From an uncultured Selenomonadaceae bacterium (GTDB lineage: Bacteria; Bacillota; Negativicutes; Selenomonadales; Selenomonadaceae), in contig CAJOHG010000009.1 in the NCBI GenBank assembly GCA_905234395.1, positions 1 through 52,600 on the forward strand: 52,600 bases of DNA, given 5' to 3'. A program made the translations under genes and the position numbers. Shown here in pieces: positions 1-8,051 of the stretch (position 1 is the first letter of the stretch; the number at the start of each line of letters is the position of its first letter). Under the pieces are notes generated by a model. It had not been told where the DNA came from. It searched no databases and saw only the letters and a program-made list of their open reading frames with translations.

Positions 1-338
<338 letters not shown>

Positions 339-389
339 TTACATCCTAATGTTTTTCTCCTGTGCGATTTTCAGGGAACTTTTCCCTAA

Positions 390-504
390 GCGGTGAAGAT
401 GGCTGAGTGGTTCCACCCGTTCCCATTCCGAACACGGCAGTTAAGCACTCACACGCCGATGGTACTTGGGTGGCGACGCCCCGGGAGAGTAGGTATTTGC
501 CGCT
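390..504 (+). rRNA. rrf: 5S ribosomal RNA
   Basis: About 115 nt with the typical 5S core: CCCGTTCCCATTCCGAACAC around 417-436, GCCGATGGTACT around 456-467 and a closing GGGAGAGTAGG near 483-493. The 5' GCGGTGAAGAT and 3' TATTTGCCGC ends can pair. It sits about 50 nt after 23S in the normal operon order. Confidence 0.95.
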
Positions 505-553
505 AAATGTCTCAGCCTTGGGTCTGGAAAGATTCAAGGCTATATTTCAAAAT

Positions 554-627
554 GGCGGCTCTGGTGAAGTGGTTAACACGTCGGATTGTGGCTCCGATAT
601 GCGTGGGTTCGATTCCCACGAGTCGCC
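554..627 (+). tRNA. tRNA-His (GTG)
   Basis: The sequence folds as a cloverleaf. The acceptor strand 555-561 pairs with 620-626, with one G-T pair. An extra 5' G at 554 faces C627, the G-1:C73 pair that marks histidine tRNAs. The anticodon loop TTGTGGC gives anticodon GTG at 588-590, and the T-arm is GTGGGTTCGATTCCCAC. The CCA end is not fully encoded (CA follows). Confidence 0.95.
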
Positions 628-630
628 CAT

Positions 631-703
<73 letters not shown>

Positions 704-714
704 CTATATCAAGG

Positions 715-747
715 TCACTCGGATTCGTCCGGGTGATTCTTTTATTT
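715..747 (+). terminator. Rho-independent terminator of the rRNA-tRNA operon
   Basis: TCACTCGGA at 715-723 pairs with TCCGGGTGA at 728-736 around a TTCG tetraloop, followed by a T-rich run (TTCTTTTATTT). It overlaps the last codons of the convergent small gene on the minus strand. Confidence 0.85.
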
Positions 748-1050
748 CGGAAGGTGCACATTGATAGCTTTGAAAACTTTAAGGAAATGTTTTTGAATGT
801 CGGCGGGCAGTTTGCTGAATTCGTCGACGAAAATTTTTTGTTCGGTTGTGAGCTTGTCAGGCGAGTTTTGTTCCGACAAATTGCCGTATGATTCGACGCC
901 ACGTTGAATTAGCATTGAAAGACTTAAGCCTAAATTTGCCGCCTTCGCCTTGTACTCGTCGCGCTTGCCTTTTGGAATATCAGCGGTGATTCGGTCGCAT
1001 TTTTCTTGTTGATAAATTTTAACAGAAATTTTTTTTGCTTCGGACGTCAT
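742..1050 (-). CDS. Small ribbon-helix-helix-like protein (102 aa)
   Basis: A 102-residue protein. The open frame extends further upstream, but AAGGAGG lies 7 nt before the ATG at 1050, and the longer frame would run through the divergent ysxC gene, so this start was chosen. Residues about 5-50 (KKISVKIYQQ, then a basic helix and LGLSLSMLIQRGVESY) resemble a short beta strand followed by two helices, as in Arc/CopG-type DNA binders or antitoxins. The second half is helical and charged with no recognised motif. It is divergent from ysxC and convergent with the rRNA operon. No toxin partner is visible beside it. The fold is inferred; its function is unknown. Confidence 0.7.
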   Translation of the reverse strand: MTSEAKKISVKIYQQEKCDRITADIPKGKRDEYKAKAANLGLSLSMLIQRGVESYGNLSEQNSPDKLTTEQKIFVDEFSKLPADIQKHFLKVFKAINVHLPK

Positions 1051-1164
1051 AAACATTCCTCCTTGCGCTAATTCTACTACAAAGAACAGTCGGAACTCAA
1101 TTGTAAAAGTAGCGTCGCGGCATAAATTGTAACGGCTTAACACATTGAAAATAGAGGTGTCGTT

Positions 1165-1779
1165 GTGGAAGAAATTATTGTTGTCAAAAGCGAATACGTG
1201 ACGTCGGCGGTGAGCAGGAAGGCTTGTCCCGAAGAGTTGTTGCCGGAAATTGTTTTCGTCGGTCGCTCGAATGTCGGCAAGTCGTCGCTGATAAATTCGT
1301 TGACGCGGCGGAAGAATTTGGCGCGAACGTCTGGAACGCCCGGCAAAACGCAGACGATAAATTTTTTTCGCGTGGAGTTGAAAGTTTCCGACGCTCGCCA
1401 TGAATTTTATTTGGTCGATTTGCCCGGCTACGGTTACGCCAAAACTTCAAAGACTAATCGCAAGCTGTGGGCAAAATTTATCGACGAATATCTTTCAAGC
1501 CGCCGCGATATAAAATTTGTCTGTCAGCTCGTGGATATGCGTCATGCGCCGATGGAATCCGATTTGAAGTCGTTCGCGAGTCTCGTTGAAAAAAATTTGC
1601 CCGTGCTCGTCGTCGCCACAAAGTCTGATAAGCTCGGCAAGACGGAGCGTCAAAAACATCTCGACGCGATAAAAAATTCTCTCGGAATCGACGCGGAATC
1701 AATCCTGCCGTACTCGTCGCTGAAAAATGAAGGTCGTTCAGAATTGCTTGACGTTATCCTAAACTCTTTGATAAAATAG
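1165..1779 (+). CDS. ysxC: Ribosome biogenesis GTPase YsxC/EngB
   Basis: A 204-residue TrmE-Era-EngA-EngB-Septin-like GTPase, the usual length for this family, which acts late in assembly of the large ribosomal subunit. Visible motifs are G1 GRSNVGKSS (33-41), a G2 threonine in SGTPGKT (near 58), G3 DLPGYG (85-90), G4 TKSDK (152-156) and G5 around SSLK (about 184). The start is GTG, with AGAGG about 7 nt upstream. In many Firmicutes the gene follows lon; here it follows the rRNA/tRNA operon and stands divergent to a small regulator-like gene. A possible promoter (TTGTAA 1101, TAAATT 1123) lies in the gap. The assignment is firm. Confidence 0.96.
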   Translation: MEEIIVVKSEYVTSAVSRKACPEELLPEIVFVGRSNVGKSSLINSLTRRKNLARTSGTPGKTQTINFFRVELKVSDARHEFYLVDLPGYGYAKTSKTNRKLWAKFIDEYLSSRRDIKFVCQLVDMRHAPMESDLKSFASLVEKNLPVLVVATKSDKLGKTERQKHLDAIKNSLGIDAESILPYSSLKNEGRSELLDVILNSLIK

Positions 1780-1826
1780 CCGCGAAAAAATTTGTCGTTG
1801 AGCAGACGACGCAAGGAGAGTTCAAA

Positions 1827-2285
1827 ATGACGAGGCTATCAACTTTCGACAAGGCATTGCTGAATCTTTTGCAGGGCGACATACCGATTTGCAGTCACCC
1901 GTTCGCGGAAATGGCAAGTCGATTGGGCACGAACGAGGAAACCGTTTTATCAAGAGTGCGCGAATTGAAGGCGGCGGGATTTTTGCGGCGAATCGGCACT
2001 TTTTTTGACTCGAATCGTTTGGGCTATCAAGGGACGTTAATTGCGTTGAAAGTTGAGCCGTCGGAATTGAATGCGGTCGCTGAAGCTGTCAATCGTTATC
2101 CCGGCGCAACTCACAATTACGAACGCGAGGATCAGTACAATTTGTGGTTTACGCTGTTGACGCCCAATGCAGAGTATGAATCGAACATTTTGGCGGAAAT
2201 TCGGTCACTGCGCGGCGTGGAAGATATGCTCCGGCTCAAGGCGAATAAGAAATATAAAATCAACGTGCAGTTCAAACTCCAATAG
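1827..2285 (+). CDS. ahbA: Siroheme decarboxylase subunit AhbA-like (Lrp/AsnC fold)
   Basis: A 152-residue protein with an AsnC-type winged helix at residues 1-60 and a RAM-like alpha/beta domain at 65-150. The combination of RRIGTFFDSNRLGY (54-67) and ATHNYERE (94-101, with H96) is that of the siroheme decarboxylase family (AhbA/AhbB, NirD/L/G/H), not of amino-acid-sensing Lrp regulators. AhbA and AhbB together convert siroheme to 12,18-didecarboxysiroheme in the alternative heme or d1 pathways. ahbB follows 15 nt downstream. No ahbC or ahbD is visible in the window, so the pathway end point is not shown. A regulatory role cannot be excluded. Confidence 0.85.
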   Translation: MTRLSTFDKALLNLLQGDIPICSHPFAEMASRLGTNEETVLSRVRELKAAGFLRRIGTFFDSNRLGYQGTLIALKVEPSELNAVAEAVNRYPGATHNYEREDQYNLWFTLLTPNAEYESNILAEIRSLRGVEDMLRLKANKKYKINVQFKLQ

Positions 2286-2300
2286 CTCGGTGGGACGGAT

Positions 2301-2792
2301 TTGGAAAATTTCAGTCGGCAGGACAAGGCGATTATTCGGGCGTTGCAAGAAGATTTTCCGCTGTGCGAAGAGCCGTATAAAATTTTGGCAGAACGTGTCG
2401 GCATAAGCGAGGAAGAATTTTTGCGACGTGTGCGGCAGTTGATTGACGAGAAAAAAATTCGCAAGATGGGCGCGGTACTTCGGCACCGTGAAGTCGGTTT
2501 CAATGCAAATGCTCTGTGTGCGTGGCATGTTCCGCCCGATAAACTCGACGAAATTGCACAAGCCATGAGCTTGAACGCGGCAGTTTCACATTGCTACGAC
2601 AGGACGCCCGTGCCGAATTGGAATTACAATCTTTACACGATGATTCACGCCAAAACTCGCGACGAGTGCGAAAAAATTATCGGCGAATTGTCGACCGCGA
2701 CCGGCGTTGGCGATTACAAAATTCTCTACACGAAAAAGGAATGGAAAAAAACCGGCATGAAATATTTTTGCGAAGGACTGCCGACAAATTAG
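2301..2792 (+). CDS. ahbB: Siroheme decarboxylase subunit AhbB-like
   Basis: A 163-residue paralogue of the preceding gene with the same AsnC winged helix (5-60) and a C-terminal alpha/beta domain. The motif IRKMGAVLRHREVGF (53-67) and VSHCYDR (95-101, H97) are typical of AhbB; the histidine is the kind of residue implicated in siroheme binding and decarboxylation in this family. The start is TTG, with GGTGGG about 6 nt before. It follows ahbA by 15 nt and precedes the Nif3-like gene by 10 nt, so the three are probably co-transcribed. Confidence 0.85.
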   Translation: MENFSRQDKAIIRALQEDFPLCEEPYKILAERVGISEEEFLRRVRQLIDEKKIRKMGAVLRHREVGFNANALCAWHVPPDKLDEIAQAMSLNAAVSHCYDRTPVPNWNYNLYTMIHAKTRDECEKIIGELSTATGVGDYKILYTKKEWKKTGMKYFCEGLPTN

Positions 2793-2802
2793 GAGACGAA
2801 TC

Positions 2803-3591
2803 ATGAAGAAATGCACAGTTCAAATCGTGGCTGACGCCGTCAATCGATTGGCACCGCGACATCTCGCGGAAGATTGGGACAATCCCGGACTTTTAATCGG
2901 CGACCCGGCGGCTGAAGTCAAAAAAATTTTCGTATGCCTGGACGTGCTCGACGAAACAATTTCACGGGCGATTGAGCTTGACGCACAATTAATCGTCGCG
3001 CATCACCCGCTGATATTCCGTCCGATAAAAAATGTTCGCTACGATTTGCCGCTCGGAAAAAAAATCGCTCGGCTGATAAAAAATGACATTGCGGTCTTCG
3101 CGGCGCATACAAACCTTGACAGCGCAATCGGCGGCGTGAATGACGTGTTGGCGCGGAAAATCGGACTGATTGACGTGAAAATGTTCGGCGACGAAGAAAT
3201 TTCACTCGGACGGCTCGGAACGCTTGAGACGCCTTTGACTGCCGCTGAATTTGCTCGCCACGTTAAAGAGGTTCTTCACGCAGAAAACGTTCGATTGATT
3301 GACGCGGGCGACTTCACGATAAAAAAAGTCGGACTTTGCGGCGGTGCAGGTGCGGAATTTATTCAGAAGGCAAAATTTTTCGGCGCACAAGCTTTTGTCA
3401 CCGGCGACGTTAAATATCACGAGGCTCAATCTGCGGTTGAAAATAAAATTCACGTCGTCGACGCGGGACATTTCGCCACGGAATTTCCGATTGTCAACGA
3501 ACTTGCCGATTATCTTCGCGACGAGCTGAAAATTTTTGACGTTGAGATTGTCGCGGACACGGACGCCAAAAACTTTTTCATGACGATTTGA
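2803..3591 (+). CDS. Nif3-like dinuclear metal center protein (YqfO type)
   Basis: A 262-residue member of the Nif3/YqfO/YbgI family, the short form without the middle insert found in some Firmicute homologues. The metal ligands are visible: AHHP (66-69), AHTNLD (101-106) and the C-terminal AGHFATE (221-227), with the conserved GAGAEFIQKA...GAQAFVTGD stretch between. The family is annotated as GTP cyclohydrolase I type 2 homologue, but the physiological reaction is not established. In Firmicutes it often lies near rpoD or trmK; here it follows ahbAB. ATG start with AGGAG upstream. Confidence 0.92.
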   Translation: MKKCTVQIVADAVNRLAPRHLAEDWDNPGLLIGDPAAEVKKIFVCLDVLDETISRAIELDAQLIVAHHPLIFRPIKNVRYDLPLGKKIARLIKNDIAVFAAHTNLDSAIGGVNDVLARKIGLIDVKMFGDEEISLGRLGTLETPLTAAEFARHVKEVLHAENVRLIDAGDFTIKKVGLCGGAGAEFIQKAKFFGAQAFVTGDVKYHEAQSAVENKIHVVDAGHFATEFPIVNELADYLRDELKIFDVEIVADTDAKNFFMTI

Positions 3592-3599
3592 ATTTCACC

Positions 3600-3628
3600 T
3601 TGACTTGAAGTCGACTTGAACTGATAAA
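3600..3628 (+). promoter_or_regulatory. MerR-type promoter with palindromic operator
   Basis: A -35 TTGACT (3600-3605) and a -10 GATAAA (3623-3628) are 17 nt apart. The spacer holds the palindrome TTGAAGTCGACTTGAA (3605-3620) with a perfect AAGTCGACTT core. A dyad between -35 and -10 in front of a merR-family gene fits autoregulation by that protein. Confidence 0.65.
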
Positions 3629-3660
3629 CTTGCGGCGGAAATTTTTTCGAGGTGATTTTT

Positions 3661-4017
3661 ATGACGATTGGCGAAGTCAGCGAAAAATACGAGATAACGG
3701 CGGACACGTTGAGATATTACGAGAGAATCGGATTAATTCCGCCGGTGCCGCGCAAAAAAAACGGAATTCGCAACTACGACGAAACCGCGTGTCAATGGGT
3801 CGCGTTCATCAAGTGCATGAGAAGCGCAGGCGTTCAAATCGAGGCGTTGATCGAATACGTTGCACTGTTACAGGCAGGCACGGGACTTGAACGGCGCAAA
3901 AATATTTTGATTGAACAGCGTGCACGGCTTCAAGAGCAGTCGGAACGTTTGCATTCGACGATTGAGCGACTTGATTACAAAATCGAACACTACGCGGAAT
4001 TGTTAGCCAAACGCTGA
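3661..4017 (+). CDS. MerR family transcriptional regulator
   Basis: A 118-residue one-domain-plus-coiled-coil MerR regulator. Residues 1-70 hold the winged helix (MTIGEVSEKY, ITADTLRYYERIGLIPP, then GIRNYDE), and 75-115 form a long dimerisation helix. No C-terminal cysteines are present, so it is not a classical metal or SoxR-type sensor; it resembles the AdhR/YfmP-like aldehyde or stress group. The ATG at 3661 is preferred over a GTG 9 nt upstream because GAGGTG lies at the right distance. An operator-like palindrome lies in its own promoter. It is followed by a terminator, so it is transcribed alone. No obvious target gene adjoins it. Confidence 0.92.
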   Translation: MTIGEVSEKYEITADTLRYYERIGLIPPVPRKKNGIRNYDETACQWVAFIKCMRSAGVQIEALIEYVALLQAGTGLERRKNILIEQRARLQEQSERLHSTIERLDYKIEHYAELLAKR

Positions 4018-4028
4018 AATTTCGGACG

Positions 4029-4058
4029 GTCTCGCCAAAAGCGGGACTATTTTTTTTT
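4029..4058 (+). terminator. Rho-independent terminator after merR-type gene
   Basis: GTCTCGC (4029-4035) pairs with GCGGGAC (4041-4047) around CAAAA, followed by a run of nine T (4050-4058). Confidence 0.85.
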
Positions 4059-4129
4059 GAAATTTCGGCAGGAATAATCAACGGCAAGAAGAATTGTTGC
4101 AACGATAAAATTTTTTGAGGAGCGATTCA

Positions 4130-5359
4130 ATGATTCATATCTGTTTTTGTTTCAGCGACAAGAGAGGGCGTTATTCCAAGTTTGTCGGCACGGCAATGCT
4201 GTCTGTTTTTGAAAACACGCCCGCGCCCGTGACAGTTCACATTTTGCACGACAGCACCTTGACGCAAGATAACCGCGAAAAATTTTCAACGTTTGTCGAA
4301 AGCCACAATCAAACCGTGAACTTTTACAACGTCGAGGATTTTTGCGCGGACAAACTCGCGACGATAAAAGAACTCTTTCCGAAAGTCGATAAGGGTCGCT
4401 ACACATTTGGCGTGTTCTATCGATTTTTTATCCCGATGATTCTGCCTGCCGATATTGCCAAAGTCGTTTACCTTGACGGTGATATAATCGCCACTGCCGA
4501 CTTGAACGATTTGTGGCAAATTGATCTCGGCGACAAAATTTTCGGCGTCGTCACGGAGGCGGACAACAAGGTCTCTTCCGCGCAATTTTTCCTGCTGTGT
4601 CGCAACGGTCTCGTGAAAGGCGAGGATTATTTCAACAACGGCGTGATATTGATGAATTTAAACGCCTTGCGCGCGTCCGAAGAGTCTTTGACGAACGCTA
4701 TCCGATTCATCGCCGAAAATCCTCAATACGATCAGTTTCCTTATCAAGACATTTTGAATTACTCTTTTTCGGCGCACACCGTGAAATTGCCGTTGAAGTT
4801 TAACACGCTCGTTAAAAATTGGCGCAAGAACAATCCTTTAGACAACAAAGCCGTTTACCATTATGCGGGCGGCAAAAGTTTGGGCTTGAACATGCGTGAC
4901 CAATTCGATCGGCTGTGGATGAGTTATTTCATACGGACGCCGTGGTTTGATGTTGACACAATCGGTCGGCTTTATACGGAGCTGATAAAAACTCGTACTC
5001 CTTTGCAAAACAAATTGGCGTTGATTTCAGCAGCAGTATCCGGTAAAAGCCGTGCGTTTTTTGTTGACCCGACGAAAATTGACGACATGAAAAAGAATTT
5101 CTCCGTGCGCGAGAACGAATTCATGCTCATTCCCGGCGAAGACGAAAGTTCCATTCAAACATTGCTCGACACGATGAAAACACTAAAGGACAAATACGTT
5201 TTCTTCATCATGACGGAAAAATTTTTGAAGAAAAAATTTCCGCTCGACGCTTTGACCAAAGCAGGCTTCGTTGAAGGCGTCGACTTTATCAAAGGTTGGG
5301 AATTTCTGCCGGAAGATCCAAAGGCATTCAATTCCTACCCGATTATCAAAGAAATTTGA
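4130..5359 (+). CDS. Glycosyltransferase family 8 protein (LPS type), copy 1
   Basis: A 409-residue GT8 (GT-A fold) retaining transferase. The N-terminal domain (1-280) has the donor and Mn-binding DGD in YLDGDIIA (114-121), an FNNGVILMN segment near 165 and a histidine in YHYAGGK near 246, as in RfaJ/GspA-like glucosyl- or galactosyltransferases using UDP-sugars. Residues about 290-409 form an extra domain ending in KYVFFIMTEKF and a GW-containing tail, which also occurs in the next gene. The ATG at 4130 follows GAGGAG by 7 nt. It probably acts on surface polysaccharide or LPS core. The sugar and acceptor cannot be read from the sequence. Confidence 0.88.
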   Translation: MIHICFCFSDKRGRYSKFVGTAMLSVFENTPAPVTVHILHDSTLTQDNREKFSTFVESHNQTVNFYNVEDFCADKLATIKELFPKVDKGRYTFGVFYRFFIPMILPADIAKVVYLDGDIIATADLNDLWQIDLGDKIFGVVTEADNKVSSAQFFLLCRNGLVKGEDYFNNGVILMNLNALRASEESLTNAIRFIAENPQYDQFPYQDILNYSFSAHTVKLPLKFNTLVKNWRKNNPLDNKAVYHYAGGKSLGLNMRDQFDRLWMSYFIRTPWFDVDTIGRLYTELIKTRTPLQNKLALISAAVSGKSRAFFVDPTKIDDMKKNFSVRENEFMLIPGEDESSIQTLLDTMKTLKDKYVFFIMTEKFLKKKFPLDALTKAGFVEGVDFIKGWEFLPEDPKAFNSYPIIKEI

Positions 5360-5378
5360 CGACTTAAGGAGTGGTTCT

Positions 5379-6626
5379 ATGATTCACGTGTGCTTTTGTA
5401 TGTCAGACAAGACAGGGCGTTATTCCAAGTTTATCGGCACTACAATGTTCTCACTCTTTGATAATCATACACCCCACGGTTTACCGTCCATAACCGTTCA
5501 TCTCTTGCACGACAACACGTTGACTCCCGACAATCGTGACAAGTTTGCCGGTCTTGCCAAACAATACAATCAGCGCGTGAAATTTTACAACGTTGAAGAA
5601 CTGTGCGCAGATAAAATCGCCGAGATAAGGGAACTTTTTCCCCAAGCCGATAAAACTCGTTTCACCATAGGAATGTTCTATCGATTTTTTATTCCCAATG
5701 TTTTGCCGCAATCGATTGACAAAGCCATTTATCTTGACGGAGACATTATCGTTAATCTCGATATAAATGAGCTTTGGCAGTTTGAATTGAAAGATAGCCC
5801 GCTTGCTGTCGTTACAATTTTTTCCCAAAAAGGCAGTTGTTACAGTACGATGTGCATCGACGGCATTATTGACGAGAAAGATTATTTTAATTCCGGCGTC
5901 TTGATGATGAATCTGAAATTTCTTCGCAATGAAGAGAATTACATATTGAACGGAATAAACTTTCTCAGAAAAAATCCAAAACATGCCAGCCTGCCTGATC
6001 AAGAAATTTTGAATTATTACTTCGCGAAAAATGCTCTAAAATTGCCGATGAAATTCAATCGATTGGTTAAATGGGCTCGTCGTTTCAATCCGCATCAAGT
6101 TGAAAAGATGATTTATCATTTCAATGCCCACGACTCCGTGAAAGGTCTCGGAACCGACATGAGTGACCTTTTTAATCGTTTGTGGATGAGTTATTTCATA
6201 CGGACACCGTGGTTTGACGCGGACTCAATCGGCAGGCTTTGCGAGAGCTACCGTGAAGTCCGTAACAATTTAATGGAAGCCAGATTAAAATTTTATCGTC
6301 GAATGCGAGGTAAAACGCGCGCTTTTTTCGTCGAGCCGGAAAGAATCGATACCATAAAAAAAATTTTTACTATAAGTAACGATGAACCCATTATTCCCGC
6401 CGAAAACGAAGAATCTCTTCAAAAACTGTTCGACGCAATGAAATTGCTCAAGGGCAAATATGTGTTTTTTATAATGACGCCGAAGTTTATGGAAAAACCA
6501 TTTCCTTTTGATCTGCTTACAGAAGAAGGCTTTGCCTACAACAAAGACTATATGAAGGGTTGGTATTATTTTTCCGAAGCAGACGGCGGCTCATTCAACA
6601 CGAATCCTTTCATACAAGCAATGTAA
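5379..6626 (+). CDS. Glycosyltransferase family 8 protein (LPS type), copy 2
   Basis: A 415-residue tandem paralogue of the preceding gene, with the same layout: DGD in IYLDGDIIV (117-125), FNSGVLMMN, and a shared C-terminal domain with KYVFFIMTPKF. The stretch around LWMSYFIRTPWFDAD is almost identical in both copies. The start is ATG after TAAGGAG; the 19-nt gap to copy 1 suggests co-transcription. A terminator follows. The pair probably adds two successive or alternative sugars to one acceptor, by inference. No signal peptide, so cytosolic. Confidence 0.88.
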   Translation: MIHVCFCMSDKTGRYSKFIGTTMFSLFDNHTPHGLPSITVHLLHDNTLTPDNRDKFAGLAKQYNQRVKFYNVEELCADKIAEIRELFPQADKTRFTIGMFYRFFIPNVLPQSIDKAIYLDGDIIVNLDINELWQFELKDSPLAVVTIFSQKGSCYSTMCIDGIIDEKDYFNSGVLMMNLKFLRNEENYILNGINFLRKNPKHASLPDQEILNYYFAKNALKLPMKFNRLVKWARRFNPHQVEKMIYHFNAHDSVKGLGTDMSDLFNRLWMSYFIRTPWFDADSIGRLCESYREVRNNLMEARLKFYRRMRGKTRAFFVEPERIDTIKKIFTISNDEPIIPAENEESLQKLFDAMKLLKGKYVFFIMTPKFMEKPFPFDLLTEEGFAYNKDYMKGWYYFSEADGGSFNTNPFIQAM

Positions 6627-6660
6627 AATGCTCAATTCGTTATCTTGGCAATTCAAGTTT

Positions 6661-6692
6661 CCTCTGAAAAATTTTTTCGGAGGGATTTTTTT
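6661..6692 (+). terminator. Rho-independent terminator after the GT8 pair
   Basis: CCTCTGAAA (from 6661) pairs with TTTCGGAGG (to 6683) through an A/T-rich upper stem, followed by a T run. The rest of 6627-6870 shows no gene. It must hold the glycogen operon promoter, but no convincing -35/-10 pair could be picked. Confidence 0.75.
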
Positions 6693-6870
6693 ATTGGAAA
6701 GTGCGAAAATTTTCAGTCAAACTTCATGCTGTAAATATATTTTTTTCTGAAAGTTTTGGCAGGAAAAAGGCGCGGCACGTAGAAACATTTTGCCAATGAA
6801 GTGATTCCACGTTGCTTCGGAAGTTTTGAGGCAGAGGAAGTTTGTATTTCGTTCAGGGGGGATTTCTATT

Positions 6871-8004
6871 ATGAGAAAGACTGAATTGTTAGGCATGATC
6901 TTGGCCGGAGGACAGGGCAGCCGTCTGAAGGCTCTTACTAAGACTGTCGCTAAGCCCGCTGTACCTTTCGGCGGCAAATATCGCATCATCGACTTTCCGC
7001 TTTCTAACTGCGCGAATTCGGGCATCGAAAAAGTTGGCGTGCTTACCCAATATAAACCGCTCGAACTCCATAACTATCTCGGCTCCGGCTCATCCTGGGA
7101 TCTCGACCGTACCGGCGGCGGCGTGTTCATCCTGCCTCCTTATGCTCGCGAAAAAGGTGCCGACTGGTATCGCGGTACTGCCGACGCCATCTATCAAAAC
7201 CTCAACTTTATCGACTTAGCCGATCCCGATTACGTCCTGATTCTTTCCGGCGACCATATCTACACCATGGATTATTCTTGGATGCTCAAAGCTCATAAGG
7301 ATAACAATGCCGACGTTACAATAGGCGTCTTTGAAGTTTCTTGGGAAGAAGCTCCGCGTTTCGGCATCATGGTCACCGATAAAGAGACCGGCAGAATTAC
7401 CGAATTCCAAGAAAAACCGAAAGAACCCAAATCCAACCTCGCCTCCATGGGCATTTACATTTTCTCCAAACCCTTCCTTAAAAAATATCTCGAAGAAGAC
7501 GGCGTCAACGAAAATTCCACTCACGACTTCGGCAACGACCTCATTCCGAAAATGTTGGCTGACAACGCCCGCATGTTCTCCTACGCTTTCGACGGCTATT
7601 GGAAAGATGTCGGAACGATTGAATCCCTCTGGCAGGCTAACATGGACTTGCTCCAAGATCAGCCGCCGTTCGACCTCAAAGGCGACATGAAGATTTATTC
7701 TTCCAATCCTTCGCTCCCGCCGCATTTCATCGGCCCGAATGCTTCCGTCAAATCTTCCATGATTAACGAAGGTGCCAAAATCGAAGGCGACGTTGACAAA
7801 TCCGTCATCTTCCAGGGCGTCAAAGTCGGTCCCGACGCAAAAGTCACCAACTCCGTTATCCTGCCCAGTGCCGTCGTTGAAAAAGGTGCCGTCGTCAACT
7901 ACGCCATCATCGCTCAAGACGCCGTCATCAAAGCCGGTGCCAAAGTCGAAGGTAAACCCGGAGAAATTTTCGTCGTTCCCGAAGGCGCAATCGTTAATGC
8001 GTAA
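6871..8004 (+). CDS. glgC: Glucose-1-phosphate adenylyltransferase GlgC
   Basis: A 377-residue ADP-glucose pyrophosphorylase catalytic subunit, the first step of glycogen synthesis from glucose-1-phosphate and ATP. It shows AGGQGSRL (12-19), [19 protein letters not shown] (28-46), [19 protein letters not shown] and FQEKPK of the nucleotidyltransferase domain, then a left-handed beta-helix C-terminus with hexapeptide repeats (about 290-370). ATG 6871 follows AGGGGGG; a longer frame from a TTG is less likely. It is first in the glgC-D-P-B-A operon. Codons are strongly biased to C-ending forms, suggesting high expression. Its last codons run into a heptad repeat. Confidence 0.97.
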   Translation: MRKTELLGMILAGGQGSRLKALTKTVAKPAVPFGGKYRIIDFPLSNCANSGIEKVGVLTQYKPLELHNYLGSGSSWDLDRTGGGVFILPPYAREKGADWYRGTADAIYQNLNFIDLADPDYVLILSGDHIYTMDYSWMLKAHKDNNADVTIGVFEVSWEEAPRFGIMVTDKETGRITEFQEKPKEPKSNLASMGIYIFSKPFLKKYLEEDGVNENSTHDFGNDLIPKMLADNARMFSYAFDGYWKDVGTIESLWQANMDLLQDQPPFDLKGDMKIYSSNPSLPPHFIGPNASVKSSMINEGAKIEGDVDKSVIFQGVKVGPDAKVTNSVILPSAVVEKGAVVNYAIIAQDAVIKAGAKVEGKPGEIFVVPEGAIVNA

Positions 8005-8027
8005 TGCACAATGCAAAATGCGCAATT
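7996..8027 (+). repeat. Heptanucleotide tandem repeat AATGCNN x4
   Basis: AATGC recurs exactly every 7 nt (7996, 8003, 8010, 8017), with varying dinucleotides between, followed by AATT. The repeat includes the last two codons and stop of glgC and most of the glgC-glgD gap. It is one of four heptad-type tracts in the window. Confidence 0.75.
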
Positions 8028-8051
8028 AAATTTCCATCGGAGGTGCTTACT

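Noticed and set aside
1051..1401. N-terminal extension of the small ribbon-helix-helix-like gene on the minus strand
   Set aside because: The frame stays open to 1401 but lies antisense to ysxC. The good ribosome site is at the ATG 1050.
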